DNA of 64,000 nucleotides from Herbidospora solisilvae (GTDB lineage Bacteria; Actinomycetota; Actinomycetes; Streptosporangiales; Streptosporangiaceae), in assembly GCF_009901565.1 (NCBI RefSeq), contig NZ_WXEW01000013.1, forward strand, positions 170,136 to 234,135. Reading direction: 5' to 3'. The first letter of the stretch is position 1, and each line of letters starts with the position of its first letter. The notes under the pieces were generated by a model. The model was given only the letters and a program-made list of their open reading frames with translations, made no database searches and was not told the DNA's origin. This document shows positions 34,429 to 42,886 of this stretch, piece by piece. The position numbers were made by a program, and so were the translations under genes.

Positions 34429-35439
34429 ATGACCAGGACTTCCGCGCCCGGCGTGCGCGTCAAGGACCTCACCGTCGTCTACAAGACCCCCGCCGGGGAG
34501 CTGCCCGCGCTCGGGGGCGTGTCCCTGTCGCTGGCGCCCGGCACCATCACCGGCATCGTCGGCGAATCGGGCTCGGGCAAGTCGACCCTGGCGCTGTCGC
34601 TGCTCAACGCGGTGCAGCCGCCCGGCCGCATCAAGGAGGGCGTCGTCGAGATCGACGGCCTCGGCGACGTCGTCAAGCTGACCGGCGAGGAGCTGCGGCG
34701 GGCCCGCGGCCGTCAGGTCGGATACGTCTTCCAGGCCGCCCAGAACTCCCTCAACCCGCTGAAGACCGTGGGCAAGCAGCTGCTCGACCTGGGCCGCTCC
34801 CACGACTTCGACGACCTGCCCGCCCTGCTGAAGGACGCGCGGGCGCTGCTCGGCCGGATGGGGCTCGACGGCGGCCGGGTGCTCGACTCCTACCAGCACG
34901 AGTTGTCCGGCGGGATGCGGCAGCGGGTCGGCATCATGTTCGCGCTGGTCCTCAACGCCCATCTGGTGGTTCTGGACGAGCCCACGACCGCCCTCGACAT
35001 GATCACTCAGGCGGCGATCCTGAAGATCGTCCGGGACGTCCACCACGAGCGCGGCCTGACCACGCTGATCATCACCCACGACATGGGGGTCGCGGCCGAG
35101 GTCACCGACAGCCTCGCGGTCATGTACGGCGGCCGCGTCGTCGAACACGGCCCGACCACCGAGGTGCTGGGGTCGCCCCGGCATCCGTACACGAAGGGCC
35201 TCATCCGGGCGATCCCCCGGCTCTCGGGCGACATCGACGAGGCGCGGGCGCTGCCCGGACGGCCGCCCACGCTGGGCACCATCCCCAAGCAGGGGTGCGT
35301 GTTCCGGGAGCGCTGCCCGCTGCGCATCGCCGTCTGCGACACCGTCGACCCCGAGCCGATCACCCGTGACGCCCGCACCGTGGCCTGTCACGCGGTCGGG
35401 CGGCTCGCCACCCCGGTCGTCCCGAAGGAGTATGTGTGA
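34429..35439 (+). CDS. ABC importer ATPase 1 (DppD type)
   Basis: The 336-residue ATPase has Walker A GESGSGKST at residues 45-53, the signature LSGGMRQRVG and Walker B LVVLDEPTTALD. The C-terminal region has CVFRERCPLRIAVCDTVDPEP, the conserved cysteine-rich oligopeptide/dipeptide transporter extension that can hold an iron-sulfur cluster in some relatives. The ATG and the last bases both overlap or nearly touch the neighbouring genes. Confidence 0.92.
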   Translation: MTRTSAPGVRVKDLTVVYKTPAGELPALGGVSLSLAPGTITGIVGESGSGKSTLALSLLNAVQPPGRIKEGVVEIDGLGDVVKLTGEELRRARGRQVGYVFQAAQNSLNPLKTVGKQLLDLGRSHDFDDLPALLKDARALLGRMGLDGGRVLDSYQHELSGGMRQRVGIMFALVLNAHLVVLDEPTTALDMITQAAILKIVRDVHHERGLTTLIITHDMGVAAEVTDSLAVMYGGRVVEHGPTTEVLGSPRHPYTKGLIRAIPRLSGDIDEARALPGRPPTLGTIPKQGCVFRERCPLRIAVCDTVDPEPITRDARTVACHAVGRLATPVVPKEYV

Positions 35440-36437
35440 TCACCGCGAGCGGCATCACCAAGACGTACAAGCAGCGCGGGAACCTGCTCGGCGCCCGCGC
35501 GGTGCCCGCCCTGCGCGGGGTCGACTTCGCCATCGAGAGGGGCGGCGCGGTCACCTTCATCGGCGAGTCGGGCTGCGGGAAGACCACCCTCGGCCGGATC
35601 GTCGCCGGGCTGGAGACCTACGACGGCGGTGACATCGTCATCGACGGCACCCCGATGTCGTCGCTGAAGCCCCGGCACCGCGAGCCGTTCTTCCGCCGGA
35701 TCCAGCTCATCCACCAGGACCCCTATTCGGCGCTCAACCCGACCCGGACCATCCACCAGACCCTCGCCGCGCCGCTGGCCCTGCGCGCCAAGCAGACCGG
35801 CCGCGACAAGGCGTGGATGGAGGAGCGGGCTCGCGAGCTGCTGGCCCTGGTCGGCATCGACCCCGGCTACGTGCTGCCGCGCTACCCGCACCAGCTCTCG
35901 GGCGGCATGCGTCAGCGCGTCGTGATCGCGCGGGCCCTCACGGTCGACCCGGAGGTGCTGGTCGCCGACGAGTCGGTCTCGATGATCGACGTGTCGCTGC
36001 GGCTCGGCGTGCTGGCCCTGCTGAAGGACCTGCGGGAACGGCTGAACGTGAGCGTCCTGTTCATCACCCACGACATCGCCACCGCCCGCTACATCGGCGG
36101 CGACGGCGAGCTCTACGTGATCTACCGGGGCCAGGTGGTGGAGAGCGGCCCGACCGAGAGCGTGATCTCGGGCCCGATCCACCCCTACACGCAGTCGCTG
36201 CTGTCGGCCATCCCCGTCCTGCACGGCGTGGAGCGGCCCGGCCCCGAGCGGGTCGTGCCGACCGAGGCCCTCAACGAGGCCCACCCCGACACCGGCTGCC
36301 TGTTCGCCCGCCGCTGCCCGTTCCGCACCGACCGGTGCGAGGCCGCAGCCCCCGCGCTGGTCTCCGACGGCGACCAGCGGCACGCCTGCTACCACCCGCA
36401 GCGGCGCGACGTGATCCCCGTGGAAGCGGTCGCGTGA
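35436..36437 (+). CDS. ABC importer ATPase 2 (DppF type)
   Basis: The 333-residue ATPase has Walker A GESGCGKTT at residues 43-51, the signature LSGGMRQRVVIARAL, and Walker B VLVADE. After the catalytic Glu it reads SVSMIDVSLR instead of the common PVSALDVS, a change in the D-loop region. The C-terminal CLFARRCPFRTDRC motif matches the first ATPase. A GTG start overlaps the preceding stop. Confidence 0.9.
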   Translation: MITASGITKTYKQRGNLLGARAVPALRGVDFAIERGGAVTFIGESGCGKTTLGRIVAGLETYDGGDIVIDGTPMSSLKPRHREPFFRRIQLIHQDPYSALNPTRTIHQTLAAPLALRAKQTGRDKAWMEERARELLALVGIDPGYVLPRYPHQLSGGMRQRVVIARALTVDPEVLVADESVSMIDVSLRLGVLALLKDLRERLNVSVLFITHDIATARYIGGDGELYVIYRGQVVESGPTESVISGPIHPYTQSLLSAIPVLHGVERPGPERVVPTEALNEAHPDTGCLFARRCPFRTDRCEAAAPALVSDGDQRHACYHPQRRDVIPVEAVA

Positions 36438-37213
36438 AACTCCGAGACGCCCTGACCTGGGACGCGGACGCCGCCGAGGCGCTCGTGGACCGCCTGGTCA
36501 CGCCGCCGGACGGCCGCATATGGACGTCCTTCGCCAAGCAGGACGGCGTCGTGTTCGCCTCGATGTCCCACGGGGGAGATATCGGGCATGTCGACCTGCT
36601 GGCCGTCGATCCGGCCGCCCGGCGGCGTGGCACCGGGCGTGCCCTGGTGCTCGCGGCCGAGGAGTGGGCCCGATCCCACGGGGCCAGGGAGATGCGGTTC
36701 GCGGGCAACCCGCCCTGCTACGCCTGGCCCGGCATCGACGTCCGCTACACGCCGGCGTTGTGCCTGGCCGACAGCCTCGGGTACGAGCGCTACCGGGCCG
36801 CCTGCAACATGACGGTCGACCTCCACGGCGACTTCTCCGCGGCCCCGGGCGACTTCACGATCTCCGACGACCGGACGGGGGTCGCCGAGTTCGTCCGGGA
36901 GAACTGGAACGAGGCCTGGGCCTGGGAGGCCGTGGAGGCCGAACGCTGCTACCACGCCGAGGTCGACGGCGAGATCGTCGGGTTCGCCGCCTGGGGGGCG
37001 CGTCCCGCCTGGTTCGGCCCCATGGGCACCACCCCGTCGGCGCGCGGCCTCGGCGTCGGGACGGCGCTGCTGCGGCGCTGCCTGGCCGACATGGCCGCCG
37101 CCGGGCTGCCGGCCGCGGAGATCGCCTGGGTCGGGCCCATCGGTTTCTACGCCAAGGCCGTCGGCGCCCGCGTCGAGCGGGTCTTCTGGCTCTATCGCAA
37201 GGAGTTCTCATGA
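36434..37213 (+). CDS. Tandem GNAT acetyltransferase
   Basis: The 259-residue protein contains two GNAT-like halves. In the first, LLAVDPAARRRGTGRALVLAAEEWA is the acetyl-CoA pyrophosphate loop; in the second, GTTPSARGLGVGTALLRRCL is the equivalent. The C-terminal IGFYAKAVGARVERVFWLY is the last strand. It starts at a GTG that overlaps the importer ATPase gene and ends overlapping murQ, so it belongs to the muropeptide operon. Acetylation of an amino sugar or of a peptide amine released from muropeptides is possible; no substrate is established. Confidence 0.85.
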   Translation: MKLRDALTWDADAAEALVDRLVTPPDGRIWTSFAKQDGVVFASMSHGGDIGHVDLLAVDPAARRRGTGRALVLAAEEWARSHGAREMRFAGNPPCYAWPGIDVRYTPALCLADSLGYERYRAACNMTVDLHGDFSAAPGDFTISDDRTGVAEFVRENWNEAWAWEAVEAERCYHAEVDGEIVGFAAWGARPAWFGPMGTTPSARGLGVGTALLRRCLADMAAAGLPAAEIAWVGPIGFYAKAVGARVERVFWLYRKEFS

Positions 37214-38106
37214 CACAGTCACTGGGCGGTCTGGTCACCGAACAGAGCGATCCCCGGCACCGCCGCATCGACGAGCTCCCCACCGAGGAGATCGCCCGCC
37301 GCATGAACGCGGCCGACGCGACCGTGCCCGGCGCGGTGGCCCGGGTGATCCCGCAGATCTCCGCCGCCATCGACGCGATAGCGGCGCGCATGTCCCGTGG
37401 CGGACGGCTGATCTACGTCGGCGCCGGCACCTCCGGCCGCCTGGCCGTACTGGACGCCTCGGAGTGCCCGCCCACCTTCGGCACCTCGCCCGACCAGGTG
37501 TGCGGCATCATCGCCGGCGGCGAGAAGGCGCTGGTCAGGTCGGTGGAGGGCGCCGAGGACGACGCCGAGGCGGGCGCGCGCGCGGTCGCCGGCGTGGGCC
37601 CGCTCGACTCCGTCGTGGGCATCTCGGCCAGCGGCCGGGCCCCCTACGTGGTCGGCGCGGTGACCGAGGCGGCCCGGCGCGGCGCGCTGACCGTGGGGCT
37701 GTCGTGCAACACCGGCGGACCCCTGTCGGCCGCGGCCGACCACGCCATCGAGGTCGTCGTCGGCCCCGAGGTGATCACCGGCTCGACCCGCCTCAAGGCC
37801 GGGACGGCGCAGAAGCTCGTGCTCAACATGATGTCGACCATCACGATGGTCCGGAGCGGCCGGACGTACGGCAACCACATGGTCGAGATGTCGCCGACCA
37901 ACTCCAAGCTCGCCGACCGCGCCGCCCGCATCGTCAGCGACATCACCGGCACCGGCCTCCACGAGGCCCGTACCGTGCTGGAGGCCGCCGGCCTGGAGCT
38001 CAAGACGGCGGTCGTCATGATCGAACGCGCCGTCCCGGCCGACCGGGCCCGCGCCATCCTCGCCGACTCGGGCAACCGCCTGGACGCCGCCCTCCACCAT
38101 GCTTGA
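37210..38106 (+). CDS. murQ: N-acetylmuramic acid 6-phosphate etherase
   Basis: The 298-residue protein carries the MurQ signature GAGTSGRLAVLDASECPPTF at residues 71-90 inside a SIS fold. Glu85 and Glu116 are 31 residues apart, matching the acid/base pair of the family. NMMSTITMVRSGRTYGNHM and the C-terminal small helical domain also agree. The enzyme splits the lactyl ether of MurNAc-6-phosphate to give GlcNAc-6-phosphate and D-lactate. It overlaps the GNAT gene and the following serine hydrolase gene, which ties it to the importer, NagZ and kinase of the locus. Confidence 0.96.
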   Translation: MTQSLGGLVTEQSDPRHRRIDELPTEEIARRMNAADATVPGAVARVIPQISAAIDAIAARMSRGGRLIYVGAGTSGRLAVLDASECPPTFGTSPDQVCGIIAGGEKALVRSVEGAEDDAEAGARAVAGVGPLDSVVGISASGRAPYVVGAVTEAARRGALTVGLSCNTGGPLSAAADHAIEVVVGPEVITGSTRLKAGTAQKLVLNMMSTITMVRSGRTYGNHMVEMSPTNSKLADRAARIVSDITGTGLHEARTVLEAAGLELKTAVVMIERAVPADRARAILADSGNRLDAALHHA

Positions 38107-39130
38107 CCGCCTCCTGGCCTCGGCCGTCCCGGAGGTGGCGTCGGCGGCGGTGGCCGTGGTGGCGGTCGACGGCGAGCCGGTGGCCGTCGCGGCCGAGGGG
38201 GAGCTGGTCCGGTACGCCGACACGGCGCAGACCCTGGCCTCCGAACGGCCTCCCGTGGCGGCCGACAGCGTCTTCGACCTGGCGTCGCTGACGAAGTTGT
38301 TCACGACCGTGGTGACGATGTCACTGGTCGAGACGGGGTCGCTGGCCCTGGACGAGCCGGTGGCGACGTGGTTGCCGTCGTACTACGGCGACCGGCCGTC
38401 GATCACTCCGCGGCACCTGCTGACGCACACGGCGGGGCTGCCGCCGGGGCGGCGGCCCGACGGGGTGGCGCCGGAGGCGCGCTGGGATTTCGTGCTCTCG
38501 GCGAAGGCGATCGGGCCTCCCGGGGTGTCCCACGTCTACTCCGACGTGGGAATGATCACATTGGGACGGGTCTGCGAGATCGCCTCCGGCACGTCGCTCG
38601 ACGAACTGGTCCGGCGGGTCGTCGCGGGGCCGCTGGGGCTGGCCGACACCGGGTACCGCCCGGAGGCGTCGTCGCTGGCGAGGATCGCGGCGACCGAGTA
38701 CAAACCGGAACGCGGCGGGGTCGTGCGGGGTGAGGTCCACGACGAGACCGCCCACGCGCTCGGGGGAGTGGCCGGGCACGCCGGCCTGTTCTCGACGGCG
38801 GCCGACCTCGTGCGGTTCGCCGAGATCCTGCGGACCGGCGGCGCCGGGGTCCTGTCGGCGGAGTCGGTCGCCGAGATGACCCGCGATCACCAGGTGACGG
38901 GGGTGCCGTTCCGGCAGGCGCTGGGCTTCCGGATCGGGGATCCGGCGATCACCGGACCGCTCGCCGACGCCCACGGGCATTCGGGGTTCACCGGGACGTC
39001 GCTCGTCGTGGACGTCGAACGCGGGCTGACCGTGGTCGTGCTGACCAACAACGTGCATCCGCTGCGGGGACGGGCCGGGATCAGGGACCTCCGCAACGGC
39101 GTGGCCGCGTTCGGCCGTTCGCTGCTCTGA
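38099..39130 (+). CDS. Cytoplasmic beta-lactamase-fold serine hydrolase (AmiE-like)
   Basis: The 343-residue protein has the class C beta-lactamase/esterase motifs: SLTK at residues 63-66 (nucleophile Ser63), YSD at 147-149, and HSGFTGTS near the C-terminus. There is no signal peptide. In Bacillus subtilis the murQ-murR-murP operon includes AmiE, a beta-lactamase-fold MurNAc-L-alanine amidase, next to nagZ. The gene order here suggests the same task, removing the stem peptide from imported muropeptides. D-amino-acid esterase or peptidase activity is an alternative. Start overlaps murQ. A short hairpin (GACTGA/TCAGTC, 39157-39171) lies before the convergent gene. Confidence 0.85.
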   Translation: MLDRLLASAVPEVASAAVAVVAVDGEPVAVAAEGELVRYADTAQTLASERPPVAADSVFDLASLTKLFTTVVTMSLVETGSLALDEPVATWLPSYYGDRPSITPRHLLTHTAGLPPGRRPDGVAPEARWDFVLSAKAIGPPGVSHVYSDVGMITLGRVCEIASGTSLDELVRRVVAGPLGLADTGYRPEASSLARIAATEYKPERGGVVRGEVHDETAHALGGVAGHAGLFSTAADLVRFAEILRTGGAGVLSAESVAEMTRDHQVTGVPFRQALGFRIGDPAITGPLADAHGHSGFTGTSLVVDVERGLTVVVLTNNVHPLRGRAGIRDLRNGVAAFGRSLL

Positions 39131-39165
39131 CGACGAGTTCAGCGGACGGTAGTCCCGACTGACAT

Positions 39166-40095
39166 TCAGTCTGACTCGGGATCGCAGGAGGGCCGGATTC
39201 CCTCGATGATCACCTTCCCCTGCCGGGGTGACCGCGCCGCCAGCGCATGGGCCGCCGCCGCGTCGTGGGCCGGGAAGACCTCGCGTACGGGAACCCGGAA
39301 GAGCCCCCGCTCGACGAGCGCCGCGACGTCCACCAGCCCATGACGGCCGTCGGCCTGCCCGGCCGGTTGTCCCATGGACAGGCGCACGCCTTTGGACGGA
39401 CCCTCGAAGTCGGCCAGGGTGACGACGCCGTCCGCGCTGCCGGTGATCTTGATGAGGTCGTCCAGCACCCCGGCCCCGGCGACGTCGAGCGCCCTGTCCA
39501 CGCTCTGCGAGAGGTCTCCGAGGCTCACCGGCCGAACGCCGAGGGACTCCAGGAACGGATGGCTCTCCATCCGCGCCGCCCCCAGCACGCGGGCACCCCG
39601 CGCGGCGGCCAGTTGCACGACGATGCTCCCGACCCCGCCCGCGGCGCCGTGCACGAGAAGGGTCATGCCGTCGCGGACGTCGAGCAGGTCCAGGGCACGG
39701 GTCGCGGTCTCCACCCCGGAACCCGCCCCGGCCGCCTCGTGCCAGGGCATCCGTTCAGGCCTGCGTCCCCAGAAGTCGAGAATCGCATACTCGGCGGTGG
39801 CCCCGCCGAGCGCGGCGAGGGCGACCGTGCCGAACACCTCGTCACCCGGGGAGACGTCGACGACACCGGGACCGACCTCGTCCACCACTCCGGCGGCGTC
39901 GACGCCCGGGATGTGCGGCAGCACGAGATTCCTGCTCCCCGGGGACTTCCCGGCGCGCAGCGCCAGGTCGACCGGCGAGACGCCCGCCGCCTTGACCCTG
40001 ATGCGCACCTGTCCCCGGCCGGGACGGGGATCCGGCGCGACACCGATCTCCAGCACGTCCGGCGGGCCGAATCGGTCGAACTGCACTGCCAGCAT
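39166..40095 (-). CDS. NADPH-dependent quinone oxidoreductase (MDR superfamily)
   Basis: The 309-residue protein is a zinc-free medium-chain dehydrogenase/reductase of the quinone oxidoreductase type: MLAVQFDRFGPPDVLEI start, PGVDAAGVVDEVGPGV, the cofactor motif VHGAAGGVGSIVVQLA, and a C-terminal GKVIIEG. It lacks the structural-zinc cysteines. It would reduce quinones or enones with NADPH. It is divergent from the TetR gene and shares a 93-base promoter region with a palindrome, so it is probably that regulator's target. Confidence 0.9.
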   Translation of the reverse strand: MLAVQFDRFGPPDVLEIGVAPDPRPGRGQVRIRVKAAGVSPVDLALRAGKSPGSRNLVLPHIPGVDAAGVVDEVGPGVVDVSPGDEVFGTVALAALGGATAEYAILDFWGRRPERMPWHEAAGAGSGVETATRALDLLDVRDGMTLLVHGAAGGVGSIVVQLAAARGARVLGAARMESHPFLESLGVRPVSLGDLSQSVDRALDVAGAGVLDDLIKITGSADGVVTLADFEGPSKGVRLSMGQPAGQADGRHGLVDVAALVERGLFRVPVREVFPAHDAAAAHALAARSPRQGKVIIEGIRPSCDPESD

Positions 40096-40134
40096 GGTTG
40101 CCTCTCCTTCGTGGACGACACTGGGGTAGACCAC

Positions 40135-40160
40135 GGTTCCGAAGCAGGTGTTCCGGAACA
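40135..40160. promoter_or_regulatory. TetR-type operator in divergent promoter region
   Basis: TGTTCCGGAACA at 40149-40160 is a perfect 12-base palindrome. A degenerate copy GGTTCCGAAGCA lies 14 bases upstream at 40135-40146. Both sit between the oxidoreductase and TetR starts, which is where a TetR dimer pair would repress both genes. Confidence 0.6.
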
Positions 40161-40188
40161 GGGCGAAGTGAGAGGAGGTGCGGGCGGA

Positions 40189-40728
40189 GTGTCTCGGAAA
40201 GAGAGGGTCGACGCCCGGTCGAACCGTTCCGCCATCGTCGCCGTCGCCCGCGACGCCTTCGCGCGGGAGGGCCTGGACGTGCCGACCCGGGAGATCGCCC
40301 GCCTGGCCGGGCTCGGCGTCGCGACGATCTACCGCCACTTCCCCACCCGCACCGACCTCGTCACCGCCGCCCTCGCCGACCACGTGGCCGCCTGCCGCGC
40401 CGACATGCGCGCCGCCTACGCCGAACCCGACCCGTGGACGGCCCTGGCCTCGGCCATCCGCCGCTTCGCGGCCCACCAGGCCCGGTCGGTGGGGCTGGTC
40501 CAGGCGCTGTTCGGGACACAGGGCGCGGGAGACCCGTTCGGGGATGACCGGCGCGCGAACCAACTGCTGCTGCGGGAACTGGTCGAACGGGCGGGGGTTT
40601 CTCCGCCGGATGTACAGGTGGCGTTGCTGGCCATCGCGTCGGTACGGGGGTCGCGGGGGATCAGCCGGGAGGCCGCGATCGGAAGGCTGGTGGAGATGCT
40701 GCTGGCCGGGCTCAAGGCAGGAAGCTGA
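40189..40728 (+). CDS. TetR-family transcriptional regulator
   Basis: The 179-residue protein starts VSRKERVDARSNRSAIVAVA and has a TetR helix-turn-helix (PTREIARLAGLGVATIYRHF at about residues 30-49), followed by a helical ligand-binding domain. I use the GTG at 40189 with GAGGAGG upstream; a GTG at 40168 in the same frame is possible. It is divergent from the oxidoreductase, a common arrangement for a regulator sensing an electrophile or quinone. Confidence 0.9.
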   Translation: MSRKERVDARSNRSAIVAVARDAFAREGLDVPTREIARLAGLGVATIYRHFPTRTDLVTAALADHVAACRADMRAAYAEPDPWTALASAIRRFAAHQARSVGLVQALFGTQGAGDPFGDDRRANQLLLRELVERAGVSPPDVQVALLAIASVRGSRGISREAAIGRLVEMLLAGLKAGS

Positions 40729-41224
40729 CGACGTTCGACGCCGCCACATCGCCGAGGAGCTCCCAGCAGCTGAGGTGGGGTCCATGGGGTGGGCGTTCCT
40801 GTCCGTGAGGTGAGAGCGACTGGCCAGGTGATCTGTGCTGAGTTACCGTGCTCCCACATCTGTGCAGCAGGGAGGCTTCCCGATGGCTGAGACCACGCAG
40901 CCGCCCCCGCCCAGGCGGGCACGTGCCGTAGCGGATCCGCAGCTACCCCGGGCCGATCAAGTCCGGACGACCCACGCACAGGTCGAGAGCTGTCGCCGAG
41001 CGGAGTCCGGCCAGCATCTTCGCCACGGCGCCTCCACCGGCTCCGGGGCGGAGAGCGAGGCCTCGGCCGTGCCGCGCCGCATCAGGCAGGACGACGCCGA
41101 ACTTCCCTCCTAGGGCGCCATCTGGCCCGGATGACGGCCGCCGGCGTGTTGGGAACGGCCGCGCATCCGCGACCTCGACCCCCGATCGCCGCCCCGCGCA
41201 ATGGTTCACCCCCACGGGAGATCT
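40729..41224. other. Gene-poor stretch, no confident gene
   Basis: About 500 bases have codon composition unlike the neighbours and no strong ribosome binding site. A plus-strand frame from the ATG at 40883 to 41113 (MAETTQPPPPRRARAV) would give a 76-residue Arg/Pro/Ser-rich product with no recognisable domain, and minus-strand frames through 41215 are equally weak. It may be decayed mobile or gene debris; I see no inverted repeats or transposase motifs that prove it. Confidence 0.5.
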
Positions 41225-42886
41225 ATGTTCCGTAAGAAGAAGTCAGGGAAGCCCCAAAGCTCCCAGCCGGAGAAAAACGTGGAGCAGGACGACAACGATT
41301 CGAGGCCCCGGCCGCGACCGCAGTCCTCCTCACCACCCTCCTCTCGCCATCCCTCTCCCGGCTCCACCCGCCCCGTGTCGCCGAGCCCGGAGCGGCAGGT
41401 GACGACGACCACCACCACACGGAGCCGGACGCCTCTCCGGCAGGACCCGACCCACGACGTCAACGCCCAGATCGACGCCATACTCCGGGAGCTCGAACTC
41501 GAATTACCATCCCGGCCCGGGAAACGTCCCGATCTGATCATCGGAACGCTCACCGTGCCGGTCGACCTGACCGACGCGATGCGGGTGCCGAAGGGCGGCG
41601 AGGCGGAGTACATCGACGCCCAGCTGTCACGGTTGGCCGGCAAAGCCATCCGGGCGGGGGAGGTCCTCATCGCCCAGGCGTTCGGGGGCGACCCGGCAGC
41701 CGTCGCCTGGTTCATGTCCGCCCTCTGCCTCCTGACGAGCAACCAGGAATCGATCCGCCGGCTGCACGGGGTGGGGCCGGCGGTAGCCCGCCTGCGCAAC
41801 TTCTGCGTCAAGGCCGACTGCCGAGTCGCTGTCGCCGACCCACGTTTCCCGCAGCAGGTCGTCCAGGTGAGCGGCTGGCTCCAGGCCCACGTGCTCAGCA
41901 CGATCACGACGCTCCAGGAGGACCATCTCCAGCAGCTCGACGCCATCTACAACCCCGGTCGGATCCCCGCCAAGGCCAACAAGTTCACGCCGCCGCAGAT
42001 CGGTCCGCTGAAGCCGGACGTGCTGAAGGCGCAGCTGGTCGAGCAGCTCAAGGCGGTGGTGCGAAGTGAGCTGTCCCAGTGGCAGACCGACACGGGGGCA
42101 CCGGCCGAAGCCCGGCCGCTGCAGGACATCCGTGCCGTGGCCGACTACATCCAGGGCTGGATGAGGGATCGCTTCCCCCAGTTCGTGCTGGCCTCGCCCG
42201 ACAGCCGGTACCACACCGGGTTCGTGTACGGGCACATGATCGAGAGCACCCTGAGCAAGGTGGCCGGTTACGGCGGCCAGCTCGGCTGGTTGCGTAACCG
42301 CGGCGACCTGGTCGGCTGGGACGAGGACTGGGGCGCCCCCTACGTCGCGGCGAACTACAACCCGAACCGCGAAGCCGACACGCAACTCCGCGAGAAGCTG
42401 CTGCTGGAGATGATGGAGGACAAGGAATTCGTCCCTGATCTGATCAAGGTAGTCCGGCTGACCGCCTCCCACGCACCGGGCAAGGTCACCTACATCCAGC
42501 CGTTCTTCAAAATCGGCGTATCCAAGGTCGATTTCATCTGGGACCAGATCCACACCCTGATCCACGAGTTCATGCACTTCCTCACCCACCAGAACTTCCA
42601 CGACGCGGCCAAGACCATCGGCTACCGGCAGGTCCTCGACGAGGGGGTCACCGAGTTCATCGCGACGGTGTACTTCAAACTGCTCGTCGACCACGCCCGG
42701 GCCGACGACCGGGTCGCCCGGGCCCTGCTCGGCGACCGGCCCTTCGAGGAACCACCCGCGAGACTCTTTTCCCCGGGCTACGGCAAGGCCGGTAAGGACG
42801 CGTTCACGCTCGCCAAGATCACCTCCCTGCGCAATGTGCAAGCGGCCTACTTCCTCGGCGTGATGCCGGCCATCGGCCTGAAATGA
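41225..42886 (+). CDS. Putative HExxHxxxH zinc metalloprotein 1
   Basis: The 553-residue protein starts at ATG after GGGAG. Residues 1-85 are disordered and rich in Arg, Pro, Ser and Thr. The catalytic region has HEFMHFLTH (His447, Glu448, His451, His455) and, 21 residues after His451, EGVTE (Glu473, Glu477), in the arrangement of a gluzincin-like metallopeptidase. No signal peptide is seen, so export, if any, is by another route. The C-terminus ends QAAYFLGVMPAIGLK. The following gene has the same spacing and ending. I do not recognise a named family. A zinc peptidase or peptidase-derived effector is the most likely description. Confidence 0.8.
   Translation: MFRKKKSGKPQSSQPEKNVEQDDNDSRPRPRPQSSSPPSSRHPSPGSTRPVSPSPERQVTTTTTTRSRTPLRQDPTHDVNAQIDAILRELELELPSRPGKRPDLIIGTLTVPVDLTDAMRVPKGGEAEYIDAQLSRLAGKAIRAGEVLIAQAFGGDPAAVAWFMSALCLLTSNQESIRRLHGVGPAVARLRNFCVKADCRVAVADPRFPQQVVQVSGWLQAHVLSTITTLQEDHLQQLDAIYNPGRIPAKANKFTPPQIGPLKPDVLKAQLVEQLKAVVRSELSQWQTDTGAPAEARPLQDIRAVADYIQGWMRDRFPQFVLASPDSRYHTGFVYGHMIESTLSKVAGYGGQLGWLRNRGDLVGWDEDWGAPYVAANYNPNREADTQLREKLLLEMMEDKEFVPDLIKVVRLTASHAPGKVTYIQPFFKIGVSKVDFIWDQIHTLIHEFMHFLTHQNFHDAAKTIGYRQVLDEGVTEFIATVYFKLLVDHARADDRVARALLGDRPFEEPPARLFSPGYGKAGKDAFTLAKITSLRNVQAAYFLGVMPAIGLK

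Noticed and set aside
40835..41113. A 92-codon plus-strand frame as a real gene
   Set aside because: Weak start, Arg/Pro/Ser-rich product, no conserved motif and no operon context.
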